This document shows, one piece after another, positions 44,017 to 53,186 of a DNA stretch of 64,000 nucleotides. The DNA is taken from the NCBI GenBank assembly GCA_016705695.1, contig JADJLA010000004.1:242104-306103 (forward strand). Direction: 5' to 3'. This DNA comes from Sphingobacteriaceae bacterium. GTDB lineage: Bacteria > Bacteroidota > Bacteroidia > B-17B0 > Aurantibacillaceae. The first letter of the stretch is position 1, and each line of letters opens with the position of its first letter. The notes below the pieces were generated by a model, which saw only the letters and a program-made list of their open reading frames with translations, was not told the origin of the DNA and searched no databases. The position numbers and the translations under genes were made by a program.

Positions 44017-45141
44017 TTGGCCGGGATCAAAGAAATAACTGTTTTTTCGGTTGGAGATTCGAACAGTCTTAAAACCTGGTCGAATGTACCGTATTTTTTT
44101 ACAAAGAATCTTGAATTGAAAGGGTACAAAGTAAATCGTGTGAATATTGAAGAGAATAAAGCTCTTTTTAATTTATACAAATACACGGCCTTTGCTTTTC
44201 TAAAGCTTATTTACCGAAATTCAAACCATACGTATTTTAGATCGAAGTTAAATTATGGTTTAACCAATAAAAAAATAGCGAAAGCATTAGAAGTATATTC
44301 TAACACAGATGCTGCTGTTTTTTTAACCTTTAGTTTTAGTGCGCCAAAAAGTTTCAATAAAAAAGTAATTTCTTTTGGCGATTGGACCTTCTCCTACTAT
44401 ATCGCTAACTTTTTGGATCGTGAACCAAAATGGTTTGAGAAAAATTGTTTAGAAAGAGAAAAACAACATATTGAAAAAGCGGATCTTGTTTTAGGTCTGT
44501 TTCCCTTATCGAGTACATTCATTAAAAAGAACTATACAAATGCAAACGTTCATTATTTAGGAAACGTGATCAATTCTAACAGCGAATTAAATAAAGAGTT
44601 GGTAATAAAAGCCAAACAGAACAGCAAAAAACTTTTATTTATTGGTAACGAAAAATATTTGAGTGGTGCTTTGGAACTTATTGAAGCGTTCAAAAAATTA
44701 AAAAACAATTATCCCGAATTGGAATTACATTTTATAGGCTTAAATGAAAATGAAACAGGGATAAAAGCGAGTGGTATACATTATCACGGTTACTTAAATA
44801 AAAGTGTGGTAGCAGAGAACGAATTGTATTATAAACTTCTTTCGGAAGCATTGGTAATTATTAATTCAACCAAAGATTGGGGAGGATTTTCTTCTCTTAT
44901 TGAGGCCATGCATTTTTATACGCCTGTAATTACAAGGTCCTATGATGAATTTACAGAAACGTTTGGCTCAACAATTGATCTTGGTTATTTTATAGATCAA
45001 AATAATACACTTAGTAGTTGCGTTGAAAAACTATTAAAAAATTCGAAAGACGAGCAATTAAAATTAATGACTGCCGCACATGATAGAGTAAAAGATTTTA
45101 CTTGGAGTAATTATATAGGTAAAATGATAGGGCTGATCTAA
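44017..45141 (+). CDS. GT4-like glycosyltransferase (TTG start)
   Basis: 374 aa. The frame opens at TTG 44017, directly after the TAA of the upstream gene. An AAAGGAG-like sequence about 13 bases upstream could serve as ribosome binding site, which is unusual for this phylum. N-terminus KEITVFSVGDSNSLKTWSNV. GT-B C-domain: KKLLFIGNEKYLSGALELIE, LELHFIGLNENE, WGGFSSLIEAMHFYTPVI. Probably one of the assembly enzymes of the same glycan. Confidence 0.78.
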   Translation: MAGIKEITVFSVGDSNSLKTWSNVPYFFTKNLELKGYKVNRVNIEENKALFNLYKYTAFAFLKLIYRNSNHTYFRSKLNYGLTNKKIAKALEVYSNTDAAVFLTFSFSAPKSFNKKVISFGDWTFSYYIANFLDREPKWFEKNCLEREKQHIEKADLVLGLFPLSSTFIKKNYTNANVHYLGNVINSNSELNKELVIKAKQNSKKLLFIGNEKYLSGALELIEAFKKLKNNYPELELHFIGLNENETGIKASGIHYHGYLNKSVVAENELYYKLLSEALVIINSTKDWGGFSSLIEAMHFYTPVITRSYDEFTETFGSTIDLGYFIDQNNTLSSCVEKLLKNSKDEQLKLMTAAHDRVKDFTWSNYIGKMIGLI

Positions 45142-45177
45142 AATAAAAAAGCGAGGGGCTTCCTCGCTTTTTTATTT
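45141..45177. terminator. bidirectional terminator between convergent genes
   Basis: A 15-16-bp hairpin (AAATAAAAAAGCGAGG / CCTCGCTTTTTTATTT) with loop GGCTT starts at the GT4-like stop and ends 12 bases before the end of the convergent gene. A and T tracts on both sides let it serve both strands. Confidence 0.88.
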
Positions 45178-45188
45178 CATTTAATTTC

Positions 45189-46022
45189 TTACTTCTTTTG
45201 TTTGTCAAGCTTTTCTTGCTCCTTTTTAGCTTTCTCTGCAGCTGCCTTCTCTTCTTTTTCCTTTTTCTCTTGCTCCTTTTTTGCTTCCTTATCCGCTTTT
45301 TCCTTTGCGGCTTTTTCTTCCTTCTCTTTCTTTTCTCTTTCTTTATCTTCTTTCTTCTTCGCCTCAGCTGCGTCTTTCTCCTCTTTAGTTAATGCTGGCT
45401 TTTTCTCTTCTTTTGGTTTTTCTACTTTTTCCTTCTTATCATCTTTTCTATCGTCCTTTTTCTCTACTTTCTTCTCTTCTTTTTTAGCCTTATCATCTTT
45501 CTTCTCATCCTTCTTTGCTGTTGAGCTTGATCCTTTTTTATCTTTCGCTTCCTTATCCTTAGCTTCTTTCGCTAATTTTTCTTCTTCATCTTTCTTTTTC
45601 TTCTCAGCATCCTTTGTGGCTTTCTCTTCGACCTTCTTTTTATCAGCCATTGTTTTTGGATCGCTGCCTTCAGCCCAATAAATAATATCTACACGTGTTC
45701 TTTGATAATTCTCACCTTTTAACGCCTCCTGTGTTTTGATATTTACAAGATCACGTACCTTACGATTTACCGATAGGAACATTTCTTCAACGCGTTGCTC
45801 GGCAAATTTTTTGAACTCTCCTTTATGATAATAAGCAACGATGTTAATGTCCTGCTTTTTTCCATTTAATGTTTTACCCCAAGCTACGATCTTATCTTCG
45901 ATAGCTTTGTCGGGAGCTGTTTGTGTGGCGCCAAAATCAAGATGCAAAGTATCTTGAGCAGATAGTTGTTTAGAAAAAATAATTGCCAAAGCAATTGTAG
46001 TAAGTTTAATGATCTTCTTCAT
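45189..46022 (-). CDS. Exported OmpA-like protein with long Lys/Glu-rich helix
   Basis: 277 aa. Signal peptide 1-22 (ending LSAQ). Residues 24-120 read like a degenerate OmpA-C domain (LHLDFGATQTAPDKAIEDKI, EFKKFAEQRVEEMFLSVNRK, QRTRVDIIYWAEG). From about 125 to the end it is almost only Lys, Glu, Asp and Ala with short heptad-like repeats (KEEKKVEKKDD, AKEKADKEAKKEQ), fitting an extended charged single alpha-helix. Likely periplasmic, possibly binding peptidoglycan. It sits between two glycosyltransferase blocks but no sugar activity is suggested. Confidence 0.72.
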   Translation of the reverse strand: MKKIIKLTTIALAIIFSKQLSAQDTLHLDFGATQTAPDKAIEDKIVAWGKTLNGKKQDINIVAYYHKGEFKKFAEQRVEEMFLSVNRKVRDLVNIKTQEALKGENYQRTRVDIIYWAEGSDPKTMADKKKVEEKATKDAEKKKKDEEEKLAKEAKDKEAKDKKGSSSTAKKDEKKDDKAKKEEKKVEKKDDRKDDKKEKVEKPKEEKKPALTKEEKDAAEAKKKEDKEREKKEKEEKAAKEKADKEAKKEQEKKEKEEKAAAEKAKKEQEKLDKQKK

Positions 46023-46060
46023 GGTTTATGATTCAAAAATTCGTTCTAAATATACAAAAT

Positions 46061-47041
46061 TTACTTAAGCATCATGTACAATTTTAACACGGGAATATCA
46101 TACCATTTGTACATAAATTGCTTATAACTTGAGCTTAGATCATCAAATATCTTCTGGTCCTCGCCGTTTTTAATAGCCCTGGATGCCTTGTACAGCCTGT
46201 ATTTAACGAACATGCGGTGTTTTGAAATACCATTTGTTCCTATATAAGCCCTAAAATTCTTGAACTCGGGTTTGGTAAGCAATTTTAATGCATATAAAAG
46301 TGCTTCTATATGATCAATATAGTAATTATTACTGTTTACATTTTTAACTGTTGTAGAAGAACTATGAATTCGAAACGCGCATAATTGCTGTGGAATATAT
46401 CGTAAACCAAAAACGGAAGCTAATCTTAATAAAAATTCCAGGTCGCAGATCTGTTTGAGTTCATTATCAAAACCACCAACTTTTAGAAGTGCTTCTTTTT
46501 TAAACATGGTTAAAGAAGGCTCGCCAATAAAATTAAGAGAAGGATGCTCGTTGGCGATCTTTGAAATTGTTTGAGCGCTAAAATCATTTGATATAAAATA
46601 TCCTGTATTTTCTAATGTTCTTACTCTGTTTTTGTAATAATCCTTTACATCCTCGGTAGCCGAATCGTCTAGTAAAAAATGACGTTTGCAAACTATCAAT
46701 TCAACACCTGCTGTTGCATTTTTGAAGAACTCCTCCAAACAATTCGAATTCATCACATCATCCTGAAAAAGGAATTTGATCCAAGTGCCGTTTGCTAATT
46801 CTACACATTTATTCCAATTACCCAATAAACCAAGGTTCTTTTCGTTCTTAACGAATTTTATCTGTTTATGTTTTGCTACGTACTCTTCACAAATAGAAAT
46901 ACTTTTATCGCTTGATCCGTCATCACAAATAATTATGTTGTAATTAGCAAAAGTTTGAAAAATGCAAGAATCCAAACATTCTTTTAAATGCCTTTCGCCA
47001 TTGAATACCGGCACACAAACGGATATGAGTGGCTTTGTCAT
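46061..47041 (-). CDS. Glycosyltransferase family 2
   Basis: 326 aa GT-A. SVCVPVFNGERHLKECLDSC, NIIICDDGSSDKSISICEEY, NEKNLGLLGNWNKCVELANG followed by TWIKFLFQDDVM give the nucleotide-binding and metal motifs. C-terminal third is helical. It is the last gene of the minus-strand block starting at 54299 and overlaps the RgpF-like gene by 4 bases. Confidence 0.9.
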   Translation of the reverse strand: MTKPLISVCVPVFNGERHLKECLDSCIFQTFANYNIIICDDGSSDKSISICEEYVAKHKQIKFVKNEKNLGLLGNWNKCVELANGTWIKFLFQDDVMNSNCLEEFFKNATAGVELIVCKRHFLLDDSATEDVKDYYKNRVRTLENTGYFISNDFSAQTISKIANEHPSLNFIGEPSLTMFKKEALLKVGGFDNELKQICDLEFLLRLASVFGLRYIPQQLCAFRIHSSSTTVKNVNSNNYYIDHIEALLYALKLLTKPEFKNFRAYIGTNGISKHRMFVKYRLYKASRAIKNGEDQKIFDDLSSSYKQFMYKWYDIPVLKLYMMLK

Positions 47042-47913
47042 TTCTTAATGGCTTTATAAGCGGGACGAACTAATTTAATTAATGATCGTTTAAGATTGTA
47101 TGCCAAAACATCAACCGAACTCATTTGCGGTGGATTTTGCTTTTTGAATTCAATTGGATCTATAAGTAGATCTTTTTGTTTAGCGATGAGTTGGTAATAG
47201 TGATCTACGTCAATATCAAAACCCATGCGCGCTAAATTTGGAAGTTCATCTTTGCGAAACGAAGAAAAAAGGATCTTGGTTTTAATTATCGGAATTCCCT
47301 TTTGTAAATGATGATCAACACATTTGTAATATGGACTAAATTCTCCTTGGTAACCATCATTATCCACAAAAGAAGCGAGTTTAAGTCCCTTATCGGTAAA
47401 ATACTTATTTAAACCTAGTTCGTAGGTTTGTATTACATCTCCAATACTTTGTTTGATGCCATGCTGTTTAAAATAGTTAGCCGCAAGTTCGATGGCTTTT
47501 TTGTTAAGCACCATAAAATACGACTGAACATGCGGAGTAATAGCTTCAGAATAGGTCATTCCTTTTACATCTGCATTGTCCTTAATAGCCCAAGCCATGA
47601 ACGGATCCAAAGATCTAAACAGAACGCAGGAATCATTTACCAAGGCAATTTGATCGTATTCGGCCACGTTTATTGTTTGAAAAGCTTTATACCAAAGTCC
47701 AAAATCAAAACCTTCGTTTTTTTCGTACTGAACACTTATACTATTCTCTTCTAAAAATGAAGCACTTTCCTTATCTAAATTCTCTCCACTACGAATAAGA
47801 ACAACTTTATTTAAATGCTTTTTTAATTCCTTTAAATACACTCGAATATAATAAGGCAACTTATTACCTTCAAAGTAAGACGCGTATAAACATATATTGT
47901 TAGTATTTAGCAC
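47038..47913 (-). CDS. RgpF-like rhamnan synthesis protein
   Basis: 291 aa of the RgpF family (PF05045): NICLYASYFEGNKLPYYIRV, NEGFDFGLWYKAFQ, YDQIALVNDSCVLFRSLDPF, HVQSYFMVLNKKAIE. RgpF proteins are glycosyltransferases in rhamnose-containing polysaccharide synthesis; the exact linkage is unknown here. Cytoplasmic side. Overlaps both neighbours by a few bases, so it is part of one operon. Confidence 0.85.
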   Translation of the reverse strand: MLNTNNICLYASYFEGNKLPYYIRVYLKELKKHLNKVVLIRSGENLDKESASFLEENSISVQYEKNEGFDFGLWYKAFQTINVAEYDQIALVNDSCVLFRSLDPFMAWAIKDNADVKGMTYSEAITPHVQSYFMVLNKKAIELAANYFKQHGIKQSIGDVIQTYELGLNKYFTDKGLKLASFVDNDGYQGEFSPYYKCVDHHLQKGIPIIKTKILFSSFRKDELPNLARMGFDIDVDHYYQLIAKQKDLLIDPIEFKKQNPPQMSSVDVLAYNLKRSLIKLVRPAYKAIKK

Positions 47914-49025
47914 GCAATTTGTTTTATTAGGTCATTCCACTTTTTCGAGATCGTTTTTATCCCAAACGTTAAAGCTCTTTCTTGTAAACCTTTTTTATTA
48001 TTTTTCGCTGGATCTTTCATGAACTCAAACATTTTCTCTGCAAACTCTGCTGCATTGTTCTTTTGTTTCACAATATACCCAAATTCGGTACCGATCACTT
48101 CTTTTACGCCCACGCAATCATTTGCAACTACAGGTAATTGAAAGAACAAGGCCTCTAGTGTTGTCATTGAAAACGATTCGTATTGTGAAGTTAATACAAA
48201 ACCATTGGCCATTGAAAAATAGTCGTAAAAGCTGTTCTTTATATCTCCTATGAACATCACATGATCCTTTAATCCGTTTTTCTGTACCAAACTATCGCAC
48301 TGTATATCTATATCTGAATTATCTGCCTTTCCTCCTATCCAAACCATTTTAAAGTTAGGTGTACGCATTTTAAGTTCAGAAGCAATTTCGATAAACAAAA
48401 AAGGATCTTTATTTGCATCCAAAGTGCCGCACATTACCCAAACAAATGCATCAGCAGGAATATTCAGGGCTGCTCTTTTATCCTCAAACTTTATTTTAGA
48501 TTCCAAAGTAGAATTTAAAGCAGGATGCATTACTTCAATCCCACTCTTTCTTCCATAACCTTTAATCACTTCAGCACTTGCCTCTGAATTTGCAACGATC
48601 AATTTGGGATAGTTTACTAAACGTTTTATTTGAGTCTCATTTAAACCTTTGTACATCTGCCCAAGTTCATGAATATGTACTATGGTTTTTATATTATGTT
48701 TTTCGGCATATTCCAACACATCAGGCATCATAATGGTATTGATATACCAAGTGGCATTTATATGCTTTTCTAATATACCATCAACTGCAAATGCCTTGCG
48801 GAGTTTATTATAGATCTTAGATCCAATGCCGCCAAATTGCTTTCCGTAAAGAAAATACTTCGGCATGGTTCCCGGAATATCATCGTACATGCTTCCCTTG
48901 AATTTGCAGATCACTGTTATCTTACAATTAAACGACGAATGTTTCAAAAGATCCATAAGCACAATCTCAGAGCCTGTTCTATTAAGAGTAGGCGTAAAAA
49001 ATACGATATGTTCTTCCTTCTTCAA
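47907..49025 (-). CDS. Glycosyltransferase family 4
   Basis: 372 aa GT-B. HIVFFTPTLNRTGSEIVLMDLL at the N-terminus, then FVWVMCGTLDANKDPFLFIE, FKMVWIGGKADN and SQYESFSMTTLEALFFQLPV (donor-site EX7E-like). Its 3' end overlaps the RgpF-like gene by 7 bases and it starts 3 bases after the upstream GT2. Unknown sugar specificity. Confidence 0.88.
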   Translation of the reverse strand: MKKEEHIVFFTPTLNRTGSEIVLMDLLKHSSFNCKITVICKFKGSMYDDIPGTMPKYFLYGKQFGGIGSKIYNKLRKAFAVDGILEKHINATWYINTIMMPDVLEYAEKHNIKTIVHIHELGQMYKGLNETQIKRLVNYPKLIVANSEASAEVIKGYGRKSGIEVMHPALNSTLESKIKFEDKRAALNIPADAFVWVMCGTLDANKDPFLFIEIASELKMRTPNFKMVWIGGKADNSDIDIQCDSLVQKNGLKDHVMFIGDIKNSFYDYFSMANGFVLTSQYESFSMTTLEALFFQLPVVANDCVGVKEVIGTEFGYIVKQKNNAAEFAEKMFEFMKDPAKNNKKGLQERALTFGIKTISKKWNDLIKQIAC

Positions 49026-49028
49026 TGT

Positions 49029-49847
49029 TTATTTTTTCGAGAAGAGTAAACTTGTAAGACTTTTTAGTAAAGGTCTTTCTGAAACAAAGATCCTTAATCG
49101 TGTTTTGTAAGGCAATTCATTTAAATAATTCTCTTTTGCCCTTTTATATTCTTCTGAGCTCAAATAGGTCTTTAATATCTGCTCTTTTTCTTTAATAATA
49201 ACTTCATAGTTCTCAGGCTTGGCGCTTAAGCCTGCCTCTACATAGTTACATACAAACTCATTCAGATGATAAAATGCTTCAGGTTCCTTTTTAAAAATCA
49301 TTAGCAAAAGATCCATGTCTGCACTAAATCTATAGTTTGTATTGTATTTGCCAAATCGCTCGAAAACATCCCTCTTAAAAAATACTGCCTGATGGTTGAG
49401 TGTTTGGCGATACCAAAAATTTGTACTGAGTTCATCGGGAGGAATTAATTTTTCGATCGCACCGTTTCCCTTGATGATATTTGAATTTCCGTAAACAACA
49501 CTGTACTTCTTTGCATGAGGATCATTAACGAACAGATCCAATACTTTACTTGAACAAAATGTATCGCCTGAATTTAAAAATATCAAATATGCACCTTTTG
49601 CTTTTGCAATGCCTTTATTCTGCGCATCATAAACGCCTTTATCAGACTCTGATATTGAATAAGAAAAAAGCGACGCGTTCTCTTTAATAAGATCAAGGCT
49701 CCCATCGGTAGATCCTCCATCGATGATAATATGCTCATACAACGAATTGCTTTGGGACTTTACGCTCTCAACAGTTCTTTGCAATCCTAACTTGTCGTTT
49801 AAATTAATAGTAATTACCGAAATTATTTTTTCCGAATTATCTATCAT
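49029..49847 (-). CDS. Glycosyltransferase family 2 (WcaA-like)
   Basis: 272 aa. ISVITINLNDKLGLQRTVES, HIIIDGGSTDGSLDLI, ESDKGVYDAQNKGIAKAKGA followed by YLIFLNSGDTF, and HQAVFFKRDVFERFG. This matches the colanic-acid/WcaA-type GT2 group. Member of the same minus-strand operon; the corrected stop of the aminotransferase is 8 bases upstream of its ATG. Confidence 0.9.
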   Translation of the reverse strand: MIDNSEKIISVITINLNDKLGLQRTVESVKSQSNSLYEHIIIDGGSTDGSLDLIKENASLFSYSISESDKGVYDAQNKGIAKAKGAYLIFLNSGDTFCSSKVLDLFVNDPHAKKYSVVYGNSNIIKGNGAIEKLIPPDELSTNFWYRQTLNHQAVFFKRDVFERFGKYNTNYRFSADMDLLLMIFKKEPEAFYHLNEFVCNYVEAGLSAKPENYEVIIKEKEQILKTYLSSEEYKRAKENYLNELPYKTRLRIFVSERPLLKSLTSLLFSKK

Positions 49848-49854
49848 TTCTGGA

Positions 49855-50938
49855 TCAAAATTTATTTAAGACCTCTATTACTTTGGATCTCAGATTCGGT
49901 GTGATAAAAAGAAATTGGTAAACTCAACGTGGTATTGTGTATCTCTTCCGAAATAAGCGTTATTTGTTTATCGATAATATTCTTCATTGCTAATTGCTTT
50001 ACAGGACTAACAGGATAATGGATCTCTGTTTTAATTTCATTTTTTAGTAAATGATCCTTAAGGGCATCGCGTTTTGGGTGACGGATATTGTAAATGTGAT
50101 ACACATCATAATTATCTTGGGTAACTTGGGGTTTGATAAAATCAGACTTAAGTTCTTTTTGATAGATCGCCGCCAACTTCCGTTTATGTTCATTGATCTT
50201 ATCCAGATATTTCAATTTCACCAATAGCAAAGCCGCTTGTAATTCATCCAAGCGTGAGTTATAACCAACAACTTCATTATAGTATTTTACTTTCGACCCA
50301 TAATTTCTAAGCACCTTTACTCGCTCCATTAATTCGGCATCAGAAGTTGTAATGGCTCCTGCATCGCCCATAGCGCCAAGATTTTTTGTGGGGTAAAAAC
50401 TATGCGCCGCATAATGTCCAAAACTTCCGGATAATTTATTTTTATACTTAGCACCATGCGATTGAGCGCAGTCTTCGATCACTTTAAGTCCGTGTTTATC
50501 TGCAATGGTCATTATTTTATCCATCTCACAAACCTTTCCATACAAATGAACAACCATTATAACTTTTGTATTTGGCGTAATGGCCTGCTCAATTTTTGCA
50601 GGATCAATATTGTATGATTCAATATCAGGCTCAACCAACACCGGTTGCAAACCATTTTGTACAATAGATAAAATGGTGGCGATGTAAGTGTTAGAAGGAA
50701 CTATAACTTCAGTGTTCTTTGGAAGATCGAGTGCTTTTAACGATAAGGTTAAAGCATCGAGGCCATTGGCAACGCCAACACAATATTTTGATTGGCAGTA
50801 AGCAGCAAATTGCTGTTCAAACTCTGTAACTTTTTTTCCTAAGATATACCATCCACTTTGCATTACTTCTTTAAAGGCCTCTTCGTACTCTTTAAAAAAG
50901 GGTTTGTTTAGGTTATGCAAATTCTCGTATTCGATCAT
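49855..50938 (-). CDS. DegT/DnrJ/EryC1 sugar aminotransferase (FdtB/QdtB-like), frame broken near 49885
   Basis: PLP-dependent aminotransferase that adds an amino group to a dTDP-3-keto-6-deoxyhexose. PLP-binding Lys185 in HSFYPTKNLGAMGDAGA; Asp156 in LKVIEDCAQSHGA; VGVANGLDALTLSL binds phosphate. As written the frame stops at 49862 with an atypical tail. Removing one C at 49885/49886 restores the family ending (KVIEVLNKF) with a stop at 49855, giving 360 aa. It overlaps the ketoisomerase gene by 4 bases, the usual fdtA-fdtB/qdtA-qdtB pairing. Confidence 0.88.
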
Positions 50939-51306
50939 GGTTTTGGATAGGGTTCAAAAATATAATCTTTTTCTTCAAAGTTCTCAGAAGCCAACACCAT
51001 TAAAATAGCCTCTTCTGTAAAATCATACATGGTGTGCCAATCTTCAGTGCTTAAAATAAGACATTTGTTTGGCTTATTCAGTTCAAAAATTTCCTCCTTA
51101 ACGCCGTTGTTGTTATATATCTTACAAGCGCCTTTGATACAAATTGCCGCTTGAATTGTTTTGTGATGCCTATGTCCGCCTCTTTTAGAATCATCAACAC
51201 CATAAATATAAAAAATACGTTTTATATCAAAAGGAATTACCTTTTCGATAACGGTTAAGTTACCGCGAGAATCGGTAAAAGTTTTTAGATCTAGTAAATG
51301 AGCCAT
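50935..51306 (-). CDS. dTDP-4-keto-6-deoxyglucose 3,4-ketoisomerase (FdtA/QdtA-like cupin)
   Basis: 123 aa. FdtA/QdtA cupins move the keto group from C4 to C3 of dTDP-4-keto-6-deoxyglucose. Seen: FTDSRGNLTVIEKVIPFDIK, KRIFYIYGVDDSKRGGHRHH, the cupin core with paired His, and LSTEDWHTMYDF. Whether the product is the galacto (Fdt) or gluco (Qdt) epimer cannot be told here. No rmlA/rmlB is in the window. Coupled to the aminotransferase gene. Confidence 0.88.
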   Translation of the reverse strand: MAHLLDLKTFTDSRGNLTVIEKVIPFDIKRIFYIYGVDDSKRGGHRHHKTIQAAICIKGACKIYNNNGVKEEIFELNKPNKCLILSTEDWHTMYDFTEEAILMVLASENFEEKDYIFEPYPKP

Positions 51307-51328
51307 AAATAGAACACTAATTTAATAA

Positions 51329-52372
51329 TTAAATCGTTGAGGCCTTAAAAAAGTAATGATGCCTTACTTTGTTCATTAAACCATGTCCTAGTATATTTTT
51401 CTTGCTGCTTTTAATGCCATTGCGATAGTATTCAATAACGGTACTAAGTCCCATTTCACCATAGGGCGCCTTGCCTGCCGAGCCATTAGGATCAAAGGAA
51501 TTATTGGTCTTTTGGATATGCTTTTTAGCATTCATCAATGAGCGCACATAAGGTTTAAAGAACAGATCAATAACATTGCTATTCAGATCATATCCCGGAT
51601 CGGTAAGAAGTACTATGTCGTCATCAAAGAATTTCAAACTATGAAAATGAAAGAAAACAGCCTCAAAATTCTTCCCAGTTGTTATTTCAGTGCCTTGTAA
51701 TTTACCATTGTTTAAGGTGAAATTGTATTGCTGAATATTCCACGGAGCCAAACCACCGCCTAAATGCTGTAATTCGTGAACGCCGGCGAATTTACTGGTC
51801 CACACATCCAAGTACTTTTGATCGCCAAATTTTCCATCCTCATGGCGAGCGTAACACCACTCAATACATGAATCGCGCCACCAATTGATCACTTTTAATC
51901 CCTCGGCATTACTAAATACGGTGATGAATTGAACGCAGTACTTTCCGCTCTTTTTAGTTTGATCGTATTTAGAAGTATAACGATGCTCAGTAATTAAAAC
52001 AGACTTACAATTCATTTCTTCAACCAAAACCATTGGGTTTGAGTAAAAACACATGTCGGCATCAATGTATGTGCAATTGGCGGCATTGAATTTAGTTAAA
52101 CAATATAAAATAGTTGAGGGTGTGCATGTCCAACAAAACTCAGCGGCCGAGCGTGTTGGCTTAACTGCCAATAGTTTTTCATCCTCAAAATCCTTTAAAG
52201 ATATAGGCGTTAAATGTTCGTAGTTAGCTTGAGAAAGGTATTGAAAAGTTTTATCATCGAAAGCAAAAACGTACAAGTGAAAATCGGGACAATGTTTTAG
52301 TAAAGACTCGTAGAGAACGATGCCACGAGCGAGGTATGCGGAATTAAATAATGTGCAGAAATTTAATTTCAT
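51329..52372 (-). CDS. GT8-like glycosyltransferase
   Basis: 347 aa. NFCTLFNSAYLARGIVLYES, CTYIDADMCFYSNP (DxD metal site), YCVQFITVFSNAEGLKVINW, GDQKYLDVWTSKFAGV. This is the layout of GT8-like retaining transferases related to Bacteroidota genes often left unnamed. It starts inside the last bases of the methyltransferase gene (4-base overlap). Confidence 0.72.
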   Translation of the reverse strand: MKLNFCTLFNSAYLARGIVLYESLLKHCPDFHLYVFAFDDKTFQYLSQANYEHLTPISLKDFEDEKLLAVKPTRSAAEFCWTCTPSTILYCLTKFNAANCTYIDADMCFYSNPMVLVEEMNCKSVLITEHRYTSKYDQTKKSGKYCVQFITVFSNAEGLKVINWWRDSCIEWCYARHEDGKFGDQKYLDVWTSKFAGVHELQHLGGGLAPWNIQQYNFTLNNGKLQGTEITTGKNFEAVFFHFHSLKFFDDDIVLLTDPGYDLNSNVIDLFFKPYVRSLMNAKKHIQKTNNSFDPNGSAGKAPYGEMGLSTVIEYYRNGIKSSKKNILGHGLMNKVRHHYFFKASTI

Positions 52373-53178
52373 TTTTTTGCCTCCATAAATAGTGAATCTG
52401 GCTTCCTCACTTTTCCGTCAACCTCGTCAAGACCAAACTTGGTCCATTGAGGGATAGAACTCTCGTTAAATTTTACAACTTTAATATCTGTGAAATTATG
52501 TTTCTTTAATAGTTCGCCCAAAGAAAACCGGTCGTACATCCACTGATGAATTTCACCACCAAATCTGAACTGCCCATGCGCCAAGGCTTTCACGTCCTCT
52601 TTTAAGATCCAATCTTTTATTTTTCCTTTGATGCGATATAGTAAGCTTGGATTTGAAGCAGTAGAGTTGCTGTTCGTTTTTGCTCCACGGATATTTTCCA
52701 TCAATAATTTAACTTCATGCCCATTTCTTTCCAGTAAAAAAGCATCGTTGTTCTTCGATGTATCTTGAATGTACTCTATCATTTCTCCACCGCCTTTTGT
52801 TCGCACCACTTGATCATACATCTCCAACATCGTCCATTCATATTTTTCTTTTGCGCCAGATTCATTTTTCAAAGCGGCTTCAAGGTATAAAATATAATTT
52901 CGTGCAATTTGCTCAAGGTCGGGAATAGCAATTCGCAATACACCTCCCTTTTTTAAAACTCGGTAACACTCGCTGATCAATTTTTCACCGTCGAGCTTTA
53001 AAAAATGCTCTAAAATATGCGAATGATATACAACTTCAAATTTATTGTCTTCAAAAGGAATACCAACGAGTAAATTATGAGCAATAACGCCCTCGCCGCT
53101 CGAAATAAAATCAACGTTTGTCCAATCATTATGATAATGAAAGCCGCATCCTAAATTTATGTAAGGTAGTTTAGCCAT
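52369..53178 (-). CDS. SAM-dependent methyltransferase (type 11)
   Basis: 269 aa. PYINLGCGFHYHNDWTNVDF is motif I; YHSHILEHFLKLDGEKLISE and VLKKGGVLRIAIPDLEQ are the later class I motifs. The long C-terminal section (FRFGGEIHQWMYDRFSLGEL) is typical of glycan-locus methyltransferases. It may cap or modify a sugar residue (inference). Confidence 0.85.
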   Translation of the reverse strand: MAKLPYINLGCGFHYHNDWTNVDFISSGEGVIAHNLLVGIPFEDNKFEVVYHSHILEHFLKLDGEKLISECYRVLKKGGVLRIAIPDLEQIARNYILYLEAALKNESGAKEKYEWTMLEMYDQVVRTKGGGEMIEYIQDTSKNNDAFLLERNGHEVKLLMENIRGAKTNSNSTASNPSLLYRIKGKIKDWILKEDVKALAHGQFRFGGEIHQWMYDRFSLGELLKKHNFTDIKVVKFNESSIPQWTKFGLDEVDGKVRKPDSLFMEAKK

Positions 53179-53186
53179 GTCTTAGT

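Noticed and set aside
45202..45681. Long Ser/Phe-rich frame on the plus strand opposite the charged protein
   Set aside because: It is the antisense shadow of the Lys/Glu-rich repeats; composition is a mirror of AAG/GAA codons.
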